Assembly (NCBI GenBank): GCA_965227535.1
Contig: OZ245761.1
Coordinates: 4,836,001 to 4,900,000, forward strand
DNA: 64,000 nt
Reading direction: 5' to 3'
Source: SZUA-430 sp965227535
GTDB lineage: Bacteria > Pseudomonadota > Alphaproteobacteria > Micropepsales > Micropepsaceae
Part shown: positions 49,519-59,889 of the stretch, in pieces
Layout of the letters: each line of letters starts with the position of its first letter
Numbering within the stretch: position 1 is the stretch's first letter
Position numbers and translations under genes: made by a program
Notes under the pieces: model-generated
What the model was told of the DNA's origin: nothing
The model's input: the letters and a program-made list of their open reading frames with translations, nothing else
Database searches by the model: none

Positions 49519-50294
49519 GCCGCCTCGTCCGTATCGGCGCGGTGCTCGGCATTCTCGGCCAGCGTATCCAACTGCTTCTCGCTGCTCTGCGCCCACAGGA
49601 TCAAACCCTGCACCAGCCCCGCAAAGCCCAGCGCAAAGTAGAGATAGCCCTTCGGAATGGGCGTCCCCATCGCCTCGGCGACCAGAATGAAACCGACGAG
49701 TAACAGGAAGCTCAAGGCGACGATCTTGACCTCTTTATGCGCGTCGATGAACGCCGCGATCGGATTGATCGCCACCATCATGACGAACACCGCGATGATG
49801 ATCGCCGTCGCCATGATCTCGATCTGGTTCGCGATGCCGACAGCCGTGATCACGGAGTCGATCGAGAACACGATGTCGATGATGGCGATCTGAACGATGA
49901 TCCAGGCGAAGGCCGCCCGTGCTCCGCGCGACTTGCTTTCCTTGCGCTTCACCTTATGCGGCCGAACCGACTCGTTCATCTCGACCACGGCCTTCCAGAT
50001 CAGGAACAAGCCGCCGCCGCCCAGCACTAGATCGCGCCACGAAAGCTCGCGCGAAAACAGACTGATCCCGGTCTTCGTCTCAAGATGCGAGAGGTAGAAC
50101 AGCGTCGCCAGCAGCGCGAGCCGCGTGCCAAGCGCCACCGCAAGCCCGATCTGGCGGGCGGCCGCGCGATCTTCCTTCGGCAACCGGCCGGCCAGGATCG
50201 CGATGAAAACAATGTTGTCGACGCCGAGGACGATCTCGAGGGCCGTCAAGGTGAGAAAGGCGGCCCAGACTTCGGGGTTCGTCAGAAATTCCAT
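49515..50294 (-). CDS. TerC-family integral membrane protein
   Basis: This 259-residue protein has seven or eight hydrophobic segments and the TerC signature pairs of acidic residues within helices: TALEIVLGVDNIVFIAILAGRLP near residues 18-40 and IIDIVFSIDSVITAVGIA near 136-155. The family was named after tellurium resistance; several members export Mn2+ or support metal loading of exported proteins, and the acidic residues are expected to bind the metal. The middle loop is rich in Lys/Ser (KVKRKESKSRG). The specific role is unresolved. Confidence 0.92.
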   Translation of the reverse strand: MEFLTNPEVWAAFLTLTALEIVLGVDNIVFIAILAGRLPKEDRAAARQIGLAVALGTRLALLATLFYLSHLETKTGISLFSRELSWRDLVLGGGGLFLIWKAVVEMNESVRPHKVKRKESKSRGARAAFAWIIVQIAIIDIVFSIDSVITAVGIANQIEIMATAIIIAVFVMMVAINPIAAFIDAHKEVKIVALSFLLLVGFILVAEAMGTPIPKGYLYFALGFAGLVQGLILWAQSSEKQLDTLAENAEHRADTDEAA

Positions 50295-50368
50295 CGTGCG
50301 CGCGTCGACCGTGTCCGAGAAGAACGTGAGGGGCTATGTGGTAGTCGCCTGCGTGCTTTGCCAGAAGA

Positions 50369-50443
50369 TGGTGGGCGCGAGAGGGATCGAACCTCTGACC
50401 TTCCCCGTGTGAAGGGGACGCACTCCCGCTGTGCTACGCGCCC
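50369..50443 (-). tRNA. tRNA-Val (anticodon CAC)
   Basis: On the reverse strand the sequence starts GGGCGCGTAGCACAGCGGGA and ends CGCGCCCACCA. The 7-bp acceptor stem is perfect, the D loop follows, the anticodon loop is TTCACAC between CCCC and GGGG, and the T arm holds GGTTCGATCC. CCA is encoded. Anticodon CAC reads the valine codon GUG. Confidence 0.95.
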
Positions 50444-50482
50444 TTGCCTGAAGGAACCGCTGCTATAGGGGCGGCGCTCGCA

Positions 50483-51169
50483 TCAAGTCAAGCGCGGCCC
50501 GACACGCGAAAGCGCGTCCTCCAGAGCCTCAAAATGGTCGATAACGATATCCGCGCCCAGTTCGCGAACCGGGATCTCCGTGTACCCAAAACTAACGGCA
50601 ACGACGGGAACATTCGCCGCACGTGCCGTCAGAATGTCCGTCTCGCTGTCGCCGATCATGACGGCACTCTCTGGCCGCCCGCCGAGCGCGGAAATTGTAT
50701 CAAGAAGGTGTCGCGGATCCGGCTTCCGATACGTCCGGCTATCCGCCCCCAAAACGACCGGGAACAGATCGCTCAACTTCAAAGCATCAAGCAGCTTCAG
50801 CGACAGCCGCTCAGGCTTATTCGTACAAACGCCAAGCTTCACGCCGCGCGCCGCGAGGCTCCGCAACACGGTCTCGCAACCCGCAAACGGCCGGCTCGTC
50901 GTGGCGATATTGCCGTCGTAGTAGTCGATGAAATGAGTGACCAGATCGCCGATGCGCCCAGCGTCCCAGGGCTGCCCGGACGAATCCATCGCGCGCTCGA
51001 TAAGCACCCGCGCACCACGGCCGACCATGTGCCGAACGTCGTCGAGAGGAATAACGGCCCGCCCCTCGCGCGCCATGACGGCGTTAAGCGAAGCCGCCAG
51101 GTCCGGCGCGGTATCGACGAGCGTACCGTCCAGGTCGAAAACCACGGTTTCAGGGAAAGGCTGGGCCAA
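50483..51169 (-). CDS. gph: Phosphoglycolate phosphatase
   Basis: This 228-residue HAD-superfamily phosphatase has motif I FDLDGTLVDTAPDLA (nucleophile Asp, residues 11-13), a helical cap with RGARVLIERAMDSSG, motif II VCTNKPERL and motif III-IV YRKPDPRHLL then MIGDSETDILTARAANVPVV. The DTAPDL segment and cap type match Gph, which removes phosphate from 2-phosphoglycolate made during DNA repair or photorespiration-like chemistry. It is divergent from glmU; a 149-bp gap holds both promoters. It lies downstream of tRNA-Val on the same strand. Confidence 0.92.
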   Translation of the reverse strand: MAQPFPETVVFDLDGTLVDTAPDLAASLNAVMAREGRAVIPLDDVRHMVGRGARVLIERAMDSSGQPWDAGRIGDLVTHFIDYYDGNIATTSRPFAGCETVLRSLAARGVKLGVCTNKPERLSLKLLDALKLSDLFPVVLGADSRTYRKPDPRHLLDTISALGGRPESAVMIGDSETDILTARAANVPVVAVSFGYTEIPVRELGADIVIDHFEALEDALSRVGPRLT

Positions 51170-51318
51170 GCGTTAAGTCTCAACGGTTAGAGAGGGCGCT
51201 GAACTGCCATTTCTGTGGCAAGAATGCGAAACATTTCTTTATTTCGTAGGGGCTTGGCCCTATGTGAGGGTCAATCCGCCAAAACGCCAGAAGTCCCCCA
51301 TTTTTCCTAGGTTTAGGC

Positions 51319-52710
51319 TTGACCTCTTCGACGACTGACAAGACCCAAGTGCCCCTCGCCGCGGTCGTCCTTGCCGCAGGAAAAGGCACGCGCATGAAAT
51401 CGGCACTGCCAAAGGTGCTGCATCAGGTCGCGAACGAACCCATCCTTGGCCACATCCTGTCGATCGTGGCAACCCTCGGCGCTGCGCGCCGGGTCGTGGT
51501 CGTCGGCGAAGCCCAAGACGACATCGCGAACTTCAGCAAGGGCAGGGGCGCGGCGGTCGCGATCCAGACGACGGCGCAGGGTACTGGCGACGCCGCGCGC
51601 AGCGCGCTGCCCGCACTTGAGGGCCACGTCGGCGACGTCATGGTCCTCTACGGCGACAACCCGCTGCTGACGCAAGCGACGCTCGGCAAACTCACGGCCG
51701 CACGCGCAGCAGGCGCGGATCTCGCCTTGATGGGTTTCAAGCCCGCCGATCCGACCCCCTACGGCAAACTTGTCCAACTGCCCAACGGCGACCTCGATAG
51801 CATCGTCGAAAACCGAGATGCCTCGCCCGAGCAAAAGCGCATCGGCTTCGTCAACGCCGGCGGCTTCTTGCTTGATGCAAAGCTGCTGCGCGAACTGCTC
51901 AGCGAACTAAACAACGACAACGATCAACGCGAATATTATCTGACCGACATCGTCGCCGGCGCGCGCAAGCGGAAGCTTCGCTGCGTCGCCGTGGAGGTCC
52001 CCGCCGAAGACGTATTGGGCATCAACTCGCGCGTCGAACTCGCGCAAGTCGAAGCGATCATGCAGCGCCGCCTTCGCGAACGCGCCATGCTCGACGGCGT
52101 GACCATGACCGACCCCGGCACCGTCTGGCTCAGTCACGACACCAAGCTCGGCCGCGACGTGACCGTGGGCCCCAACGTCGTCTTCGGACCGAAGGTCAAG
52201 GTCGCCGACAACGTCACGATCAAACCCTTCTGCCACTTCGAAGATTGCACGATCGCCGAAGGCGCCATCATCGGGCCCTACGCGCGTCTGCGTCCCGGCG
52301 CACAGATTGGCCGCGATGTTCACATCGGCAACTTCGTCGAAGTGAAGAAATCGATCATCGAGGACGGCGCCAAGGCGAACCACCTCGCCTATATCGGTGA
52401 TGCCCGTGTGGGACCACGCGCGAACATCGGCGCCGGCACCATCACCTGCAACTACGACGGCTTCGACAAGCACCACACCGATATCGGCGCCGACGTGTTC
52501 ATCGGCTCGAACAGCGCGCTCGTCGCGCCGGTGAAGATCAACGACGGCGCCTTCGTCGGCGCCGGCAGCGTCATCACCAAAGAGGTCGAGGGCGACGCGC
52601 TTGCGGTCGAACGCAGCGATCAACGCCAAGCCCCAGGCTGGGCCGCCAAATTCCGCGCGAAGAAACGCGCCGAGAAAGCGGCCAAAACAAAATCGAAGGA
52701 GAAGACCTAG
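51319..52710 (+). CDS. glmU: Bifunctional GlcNAc-1-phosphate uridyltransferase / GlcN-1-phosphate acetyltransferase
   Basis: This 463-residue cytosolic enzyme makes UDP-GlcNAc. The N-terminal pyrophosphorylase domain starts LAAVVLAAGKGTRMKSALPKVLH (G-x-G-T-R-M nucleotide loop and Lys), with TAQGTGDAARSAL and YGDNPLL. The C-terminal left-handed beta-helix has hexapeptide turns (GRDVTVGPNVVFGP) and the acetyltransferase segment NHLAYIGDARVGPRANIGAGTITCNYDGFDKHHT. The start is TTG 51319; no better start exists. glmS begins one base after its stop, coupling the two steps of amino-sugar nucleotide synthesis for peptidoglycan and lipopolysaccharide. Confidence 0.97.
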   Translation: MTSSTTDKTQVPLAAVVLAAGKGTRMKSALPKVLHQVANEPILGHILSIVATLGAARRVVVVGEAQDDIANFSKGRGAAVAIQTTAQGTGDAARSALPALEGHVGDVMVLYGDNPLLTQATLGKLTAARAAGADLALMGFKPADPTPYGKLVQLPNGDLDSIVENRDASPEQKRIGFVNAGGFLLDAKLLRELLSELNNDNDQREYYLTDIVAGARKRKLRCVAVEVPAEDVLGINSRVELAQVEAIMQRRLRERAMLDGVTMTDPGTVWLSHDTKLGRDVTVGPNVVFGPKVKVADNVTIKPFCHFEDCTIAEGAIIGPYARLRPGAQIGRDVHIGNFVEVKKSIIEDGAKANHLAYIGDARVGPRANIGAGTITCNYDGFDKHHTDIGADVFIGSNSALVAPVKINDGAFVGAGSVITKEVEGDALAVERSDQRQAPGWAAKFRAKKRAEKAAKTKSKEKT

Positions 52711-52711
52711 C

Positions 52712-54535
<1,824 letters not shown>

Positions 54536-54539
54536 GCCG

Positions 54540-57500
54540 CTACTTCCGGCTCGTGATCAGTTTTTCCTGATCGTCGTAGAAGTCCGTCTGGATCGCCCGG
54601 TCGCGGTCGTCATAGGTGCGCAGGAACCGGTGCACCTTCTGCTTGCTCATGCCGCGCGCGCCGTCCGGCATCCAGCACGATGACTCGGCGAAGTTGCCGC
54701 GCGCATCATAGGTCTGCTTCACCACGATGCAGCCGTCGTCCCGCGGCACCGGTTGACCGGCGGCGTCGAGGGACCGCTGCACGATGACGCGCCCGCGCGC
54801 ATCGTGTTCGAACTGCCAGACCGCAATCCCGTTCTGCCGAGCGACACGCTTGCCCTCTTTCGACAAGACCTCGCTCTCCGTCATCAAGTTGCGGTCGTCG
54901 AACGCCAGTCGCTCAATGCTGTAGCCAAGCGGTAAGGTATCGATATTGCCGTGCTCGTCCAGGAAGACGCGTTCGATCCGGTTACCGCGCTCATCGAACT
55001 TGGCGCTCCAGCCGATATAGCCGCTCGGCGTACGCGCCGGTTTGCCGTCAAGGCCCAGATACGTGACCTTCACCTCGTTGCTCCGCTCGTCATACGCGCG
55101 GATCACGCCGGCGCCGTCTTCGGGCGTGATGACGGGCCGTCCGTCCACGCCGAAATAGTCCCGTCGAACTTCGTTGTCGCGCGCATCGAACTGCGCACGC
55201 CAAGACGAATAGCCGGCCGAATGCAAAGCGGGCCGCTCCGCGATATTGAAATAGGCGCGCGACGTCACGTTGCGGTGCTTGTCGAAGGTCGACCGTTCGA
55301 TAGCGTAGGCCTCGTCTGCCGTCGCGGTCAGGCGTCCGCGCACATCGCGATACTCTTCGCTGAGTTCGTTGCCGAACTGGTCATGCGTCCAACGGGCGGT
55401 CGCATAGCCCAACGTGCCGGTGCTCGGCCGGTCGCTTTCGTCGGTGAAGGTCTTCTCCACCATGTTACCGACGGCGTCGTATTTTGCGCGCCAACCGGCC
55501 ACGCCCACATTGGTCGCCGTCCGCCGCCCATCGGGCCCGAAGAATTTCGCCTCGATGATGTTGCCGCGCTCGTCGTAGGTCAGGCGTTCGACCGCGACGC
55601 CGCTGCGATTGCGGATCGGTTGAACATCCGTCCCGAAATAGGCAGTTTCGACCTTGCGGCGCACGCCGTCATAGACATACCGCGCCACCGCGTAGCCGTC
55701 TTTCATCTGAATGCGCTCGCCGCTCAAGCCCCAAAACGATTTCTCGGTCAGGTTGTTCATCGCGCCATAGCTCGCGGTCCAACTCGCGTAACCGTCGGCG
55801 TGAAAGGTCGGCGCGCCGTCCGGCCCAAGACATTCGCGCCGCGTCTCATTGCGCCGCAAATCGAACGAACTCCGGACCTTCGCGCACCTGTCGCGCGCTC
55901 GCGTCGGCGCTTCGGAGAGATCGAGATTGACCCGTTCCGAAGTTCCCACATCGGCGCGCAAGGTATAGGCGGCGATCTGATCCGACCGCAGCACCGGCGT
56001 CGACCCCGTTCCAAAGAAGGCCAGCTTCAGCACCTTCTGCTCGCGATCGTACCGGCCCTCGAGACCGGCGATGTTCATGTTGCCGAGCGTCGGCGACCCC
56101 TTGTCGTCCAGCAGGACGAGACGCGTGAGATTGTTGTTGTCGTCAAAGCCCTGGCGCATAGCGGCCACGCCGCCTAAGCCCCGCACCGGCTTGCCCTCAA
56201 CGTCGATGTACGTCCGCAGCACCTCGTTGCCGGCATCGTCGTATTCCAAGCGCCATCCCGCGTAGCCTTCGGCGCGGTAAGTTGGCTTGAGAGCAGCGTC
56301 CAGAAACACGCGCTCGATCAACTGATGCCTGTCGTCGAATTTCGAGCGCCAGCCCGCATACCCCTTGGCCAACACGATCGGCTGTCCGTCGACGTCGACA
56401 GTCACCGTCTCGATCTCGTTGCCGTCGTCGTCGAACGTGGCGCGCCAGCCGGCTTCGCCGCTGGCGGTCGCCGTCTTCGCGCCGTTGAGCCCCAGATAGT
56501 CGGTGCCGGTCTTGTTGCCGCGGCCTTCATATGTTGCGCGCCAGCCAGCATAGCCGTCGGCGTTTAGCGTGGGTCGCCCGTCCTCGCCAAGGAATAAGCG
56601 CTCGATCTCGTTGCCCGCGTCGTCGTACTTGGACTCCCGCGCCGCGACCCCAAACGTTGAGCGTTGCGGCAAGCCCTTGGCGGACAGATACTCCGCACGC
56701 TCGGTGTCGCCGTGTTCGTTGTTTGTGAAGCGGTAGATGGCGATCCCGTCCTTGTCGGCGTCCGGCGCGCCGTCCGGCCCCAGGATCGTCCGCACGGTCA
56801 GCCACCCGCGCTCATCGTATTCCATGCGCACGCCGAACCAGCCCGATTCATTCGCGCGCGGTTGACGATCGGAGCTGAGGAAATGCACCGCGCGATCGAG
56901 CCCGACATGCGGCCCGCTGTCGAAGCGATCGAATTGCACATATGTGATGCCGTTCTTGCCGCGCCCGGTCTCGCAGGGAAACTGGGCTTCCACGAACGTG
57001 GCGACATCTCGGCCGGTGTACTGCAGCGTCTCCATGACGTTGCCGCGTTCGTCCAGGCGCTCCTCCGACGCGGCTGAGCCGTTCGCGTTGTAGCTGAACC
57101 GCGTCGTGCACGAACGTCGCGAACTCGAGTCGAGTCCGAACCGCGCCATGAACGAACCGCAGGTATTCGAAATCGGTTCGCCGATCACGCTGTAAAAGCC
57201 CTCGGACGGGCAGCGCCCCGCGCCGTTGACGATTTGCACGAGCGTCGGCTTGGACGACCACCCTTGGCTGACGAACCGGAACGACATACTACGCCGCGCA
57301 AGCTCGGAGCGCGAAAGTTCCCCGACGCCTTCCCAAACGCCCCAGCGCCGGTTGTAGTCGCGATAATAGGCGACATGCTCCCGGAAAACACCGTCCCAGA
57401 TCAGATAACCTGACAGCAGCGCCGCGGCCACACCGCCGCCGATCGCAATTTGTTGGCGCAACTTCCGCCGATCGAGATGCGCGTCGAGTTCGCTTTGCCC

Positions 57501-58061
57501 CGCGCCGATCAGGCCCGCCATGATCTGACGCAGTGCCTGATCCTGCTCGGGCTTCGTCTCTTCGCCGAGTACCGCGGCCAACGGCCGGGCGGCGGGCGGT
57601 ATCAACTCATCCGTCTGCGTGCCGTCCTTCTCGACGCGAAAGCGCAGCGGCTTCGGGAAACACTCGAGCGCCGGTTCGCCGTCGTCGGTCGCGTTCGGAA
57701 CGCCCGAAGCCACCAGGCACAGAATCCGATCCGCCCGGCCCAGCGAAATGAAGTAGCGAATTTCCTGCGAGACGTATTCCGACGCGACCGCGAACGGCGA
57801 GCAGATGACGATCAGATTCTTGGATTGCCGCAGCGCCGCCTCGATCGACGAGTCGAGTCGCGACGACGCCGAAACCTCGACCTCATCGCGGAACAGTGGC
57901 GCGAAATTTGCGGGCGAACCTTCGACGATGTGGCGGTAGGTCGGCGGCACGCGCCGCTTAGCGAGCGCCGCGGTCAGCCATTTTGCGACACGCATGTCGA
58001 AATGGCTGTAGCTGACGAACGCCCAATACTTGGATGACGGTTCGTTCTCCGTCCCGGACAT
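54540..58061 (-). CDS. Membrane protein with N-terminal TIR domain and about 20 C-terminal repeats
   Basis: The ATG at 58061 gives 1173 residues (TTG 58094 would add 11). Residues 12-110 form a TIR domain: KYWAFVSYSHFD start, RDEVEVSASSRLD, and SEYVSQEIRYF, where E100 sits at the position of the NAD-hydrolase Glu. One membrane span follows (IAIGGGVAAALLSGYLIW, about 205-224). The remaining about 900 residues are repeats of about 32 residues such as GYAGWRATYEGRGNKTGTDYLGLNG, with consensus G-Y-x-x-W/R-x-x-Y/F-D-x-x-G-N-x-x-x-x-x-Y/F-x-G-x-D/G-G-x-P. The domain order puts the TIR on one side and the repeats on the other side of the membrane. A sensor-effector role is inferred; no partner gene is evident. 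Confidence 0.88.
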   Translation of the reverse strand: MSGTENEPSSKYWAFVSYSHFDMRVAKWLTAALAKRRVPPTYRHIVEGSPANFAPLFRDEVEVSASSRLDSSIEAALRQSKNLIVICSPFAVASEYVSQEIRYFISLGRADRILCLVASGVPNATDDGEPALECFPKPLRFRVEKDGTQTDELIPPAARPLAAVLGEETKPEQDQALRQIMAGLIGAGQSELDAHLDRRKLRQQIAIGGGVAAALLSGYLIWDGVFREHVAYYRDYNRRWGVWEGVGELSRSELARRSMSFRFVSQGWSSKPTLVQIVNGAGRCPSEGFYSVIGEPISNTCGSFMARFGLDSSSRRSCTTRFSYNANGSAASEERLDERGNVMETLQYTGRDVATFVEAQFPCETGRGKNGITYVQFDRFDSGPHVGLDRAVHFLSSDRQPRANESGWFGVRMEYDERGWLTVRTILGPDGAPDADKDGIAIYRFTNNEHGDTERAEYLSAKGLPQRSTFGVAARESKYDDAGNEIERLFLGEDGRPTLNADGYAGWRATYEGRGNKTGTDYLGLNGAKTATASGEAGWRATFDDDGNEIETVTVDVDGQPIVLAKGYAGWRSKFDDRHQLIERVFLDAALKPTYRAEGYAGWRLEYDDAGNEVLRTYIDVEGKPVRGLGGVAAMRQGFDDNNNLTRLVLLDDKGSPTLGNMNIAGLEGRYDREQKVLKLAFFGTGSTPVLRSDQIAAYTLRADVGTSERVNLDLSEAPTRARDRCAKVRSSFDLRRNETRRECLGPDGAPTFHADGYASWTASYGAMNNLTEKSFWGLSGERIQMKDGYAVARYVYDGVRRKVETAYFGTDVQPIRNRSGVAVERLTYDERGNIIEAKFFGPDGRRTATNVGVAGWRAKYDAVGNMVEKTFTDESDRPSTGTLGYATARWTHDQFGNELSEEYRDVRGRLTATADEAYAIERSTFDKHRNVTSRAYFNIAERPALHSAGYSSWRAQFDARDNEVRRDYFGVDGRPVITPEDGAGVIRAYDERSNEVKVTYLGLDGKPARTPSGYIGWSAKFDERGNRIERVFLDEHGNIDTLPLGYSIERLAFDDRNLMTESEVLSKEGKRVARQNGIAVWQFEHDARGRVIVQRSLDAAGQPVPRDDGCIVVKQTYDARGNFAESSCWMPDGARGMSKQKVHRFLRTYDDRDRAIQTDFYDDQEKLITSRK

Positions 58062-58140
58062 TCGCGCTGGTGCCCCGTCTTGCCCCTGATGCAACGCGCC
58101 CAGTGTGGCGGTTTGGGGCTCAGCCTGTCAAAGGGAAGCC

Positions 58141-58818
58141 TTAGCCGCCGGCAATCGCAACTTCGTTAAAGATCGCGACGTAGTGGCAGACGGCCGCCGT
58201 AAGCACCAACCAGTGCCAGATCGCGTTCTGATAGGGCAGGCGGTCCCAAAGATGGAACACGACGCCGACGCTATAGATCACGCCGCCGGCGCCGATCAGG
58301 ATCAGGCTGTCCATCGAGATCGACTGCATCAGCGGATTAACGGCGATCAGGATCGACCAGCCGAGACCGAGATAGAGGCCGATTGTGATCGACTCCCACC
58401 GGCGCGGGAACGTGAGTTTCAAAATCGCGCCGATCACGGCAACCGACCACACGAAAGATAACAGACCGACGCCCCATTCGCCGCCGACGCGGTTCAAAAG
58501 AAACGGCGTATAGGTGCCCGCGATCATGATGAAAATCGCGGCATGATCGAACCGGCGCCACAACTCTTTCGTCGGCGACGGCGGCCAAAGATTATACGCC
58601 GCCGAACACGTCAGCATGGCAAGCAGGCCAAGCCCGTAAAGGCTCGCGCCGAGAATGAGAAGAAACTGGTCGTGCTGAGATGCGGTGATGAGCAGAGCGG
58701 CGGTGGCGATCAAACCGAACAGCAGGCCCAGCACATGTGCTGCTGTATCCGCCAAAACTTCCCCGCGCGAATAGCTGGGGTAGCGGGGTTCGTTTCTATC
58801 GTCGCTCTCAACGCTCAT
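58141..58818 (-). CDS. Hemolysin III / PAQR-like membrane protein
   Basis: The ATG at 58818 gives 225 residues with seven membrane spans and the HlyIII (TrhA, adiponectin-receptor-like) signature. The early SRGEVLADTAAHVLGL carries the first conserved His, LTCSAAYNL the S..YN, RRFDHAAIFIMIAGTYTPF the D/H pair, and HWLVLTAAVCHYVAI the final H..H set. These His/Asp residues bind zinc in the related receptors; bacterial members affect membrane homeostasis rather than toxin activity. The longer frame start is less likely. It is downstream of the TIR-repeat gene on the same strand. Confidence 0.9.
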   Translation of the reverse strand: MSVESDDRNEPRYPSYSRGEVLADTAAHVLGLLFGLIATAALLITASQHDQFLLILGASLYGLGLLAMLTCSAAYNLWPPSPTKELWRRFDHAAIFIMIAGTYTPFLLNRVGGEWGVGLLSFVWSVAVIGAILKLTFPRRWESITIGLYLGLGWSILIAVNPLMQSISMDSLILIGAGGVIYSVGVVFHLWDRLPYQNAIWHWLVLTAAVCHYVAIFNEVAIAGG

Positions 58819-59103
58819 GATGCCCACTTCAGGCGCATACCGGGGCGAAATCGTGGCGAAGCGCAATCGATCGCGCACATCCCACGTACATGTGACAGAG
58901 TGCCAGCAATTCGTTCAGGAACGGTCAATGGAGAGGCCCGCTGCACGTTCACACCGCCTTAACCGCGTGCGCAAAATCGCGCACGTTCTGCGACAGGCCC
59001 CAGAATAAATGGGGGCTCGCCGCGCCGGCGGCTGTAGCGCTGCTCACAAATTTCTCGTGCACGGCCTTTGCGGTCCGGACGAAAACGCCCCTATAGTGGG
59101 GCC

Positions 59104-59817
59104 ATGACGCAGAACCACACGGTCGACGACCAAAAGCGCGCCGCTGCAGAAGCAGCTCTCGAATACGTCAAACCCGGCATGCGCCTAGGACTGGGCACAG
59201 GCTCGACGGCCGAACATTTCGTCCGCGCCTTGGCGCCACGCGCGCCGGCGCTGAAGCTGACAACGGTGGCGACATCCGAACGAACCGCGGCGCTCGCGCG
59301 CGAACTGGGCATCACCGTCTCAGACCTAAACGACATCCGCCAACTCGACCTCACGGTCGACGGCGCCGACGAAATCGGACCGGGTCTCGTGCTGACGAAG
59401 GGCGGCGGCGGCGCATTGCTGCGCGAGAAGATTGTCGCGGCCGCATCCAAACGCATGGTCGTGATCGCTGACGAGGCCAAAGTCGTCGACATGCTGGGCC
59501 GCTTCCCCTTGCCGGTTGAGATCGTGCCCTTCGCCTGGCACGTGACCGTCGAACGGATCGCAGAGGCGGCGGCGCGCAGCGGCTGCTCTCAGAACCTCAT
59601 GTGCCTGCGGGGCGGTGAGGCCCACCCCTTCAAGACCGACAGCGGTAACTACATCGCGGACTGCGCCGCGGAAACTATTCCTGACCCCGAACGCCTGGCC
59701 CATCTCCTGGAAGCCATCCCCGGCGTGGTCGGCCACGGCCTATTCATCTCCCTGGCGAGCGTTGCCCTCGTCGGTACCCCCGGCGGGGTCACGACGCTCG
59801 ATTTGCCCCACCACTGA
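59104..59817 (+). CDS. rpiA: Ribose-5-phosphate isomerase A
   Basis: This 237-residue enzyme interconverts ribose-5-phosphate and ribulose-5-phosphate in the pentose phosphate pathway. Conserved segments are GMRLGLGTGSTAEHFVRAL (phosphate loop), TSERTAALARELGI, LDLTVDGADEIGPGLVLTKGGGGALLREKIVA (catalytic Asp/Lys region) and ADEAKVVDMLGRFPLPVEIVPFAW. The ATG at 59104 is preferred to the longer frame upstream. Length is standard. Confidence 0.97.
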   Translation: MTQNHTVDDQKRAAAEAALEYVKPGMRLGLGTGSTAEHFVRALAPRAPALKLTTVATSERTAALARELGITVSDLNDIRQLDLTVDGADEIGPGLVLTKGGGGALLREKIVAAASKRMVVIADEAKVVDMLGRFPLPVEIVPFAWHVTVERIAEAAARSGCSQNLMCLRGGEAHPFKTDSGNYIADCAAETIPDPERLAHLLEAIPGVVGHGLFISLASVALVGTPGGVTTLDLPHH

Positions 59818-59889
59818 GGCCGTTCTGCGCTTGTTCCGCCAGACGCGCGTGCTTACCCTGCCAAAAGTGACGGTTTGGGGCAGGGACAA

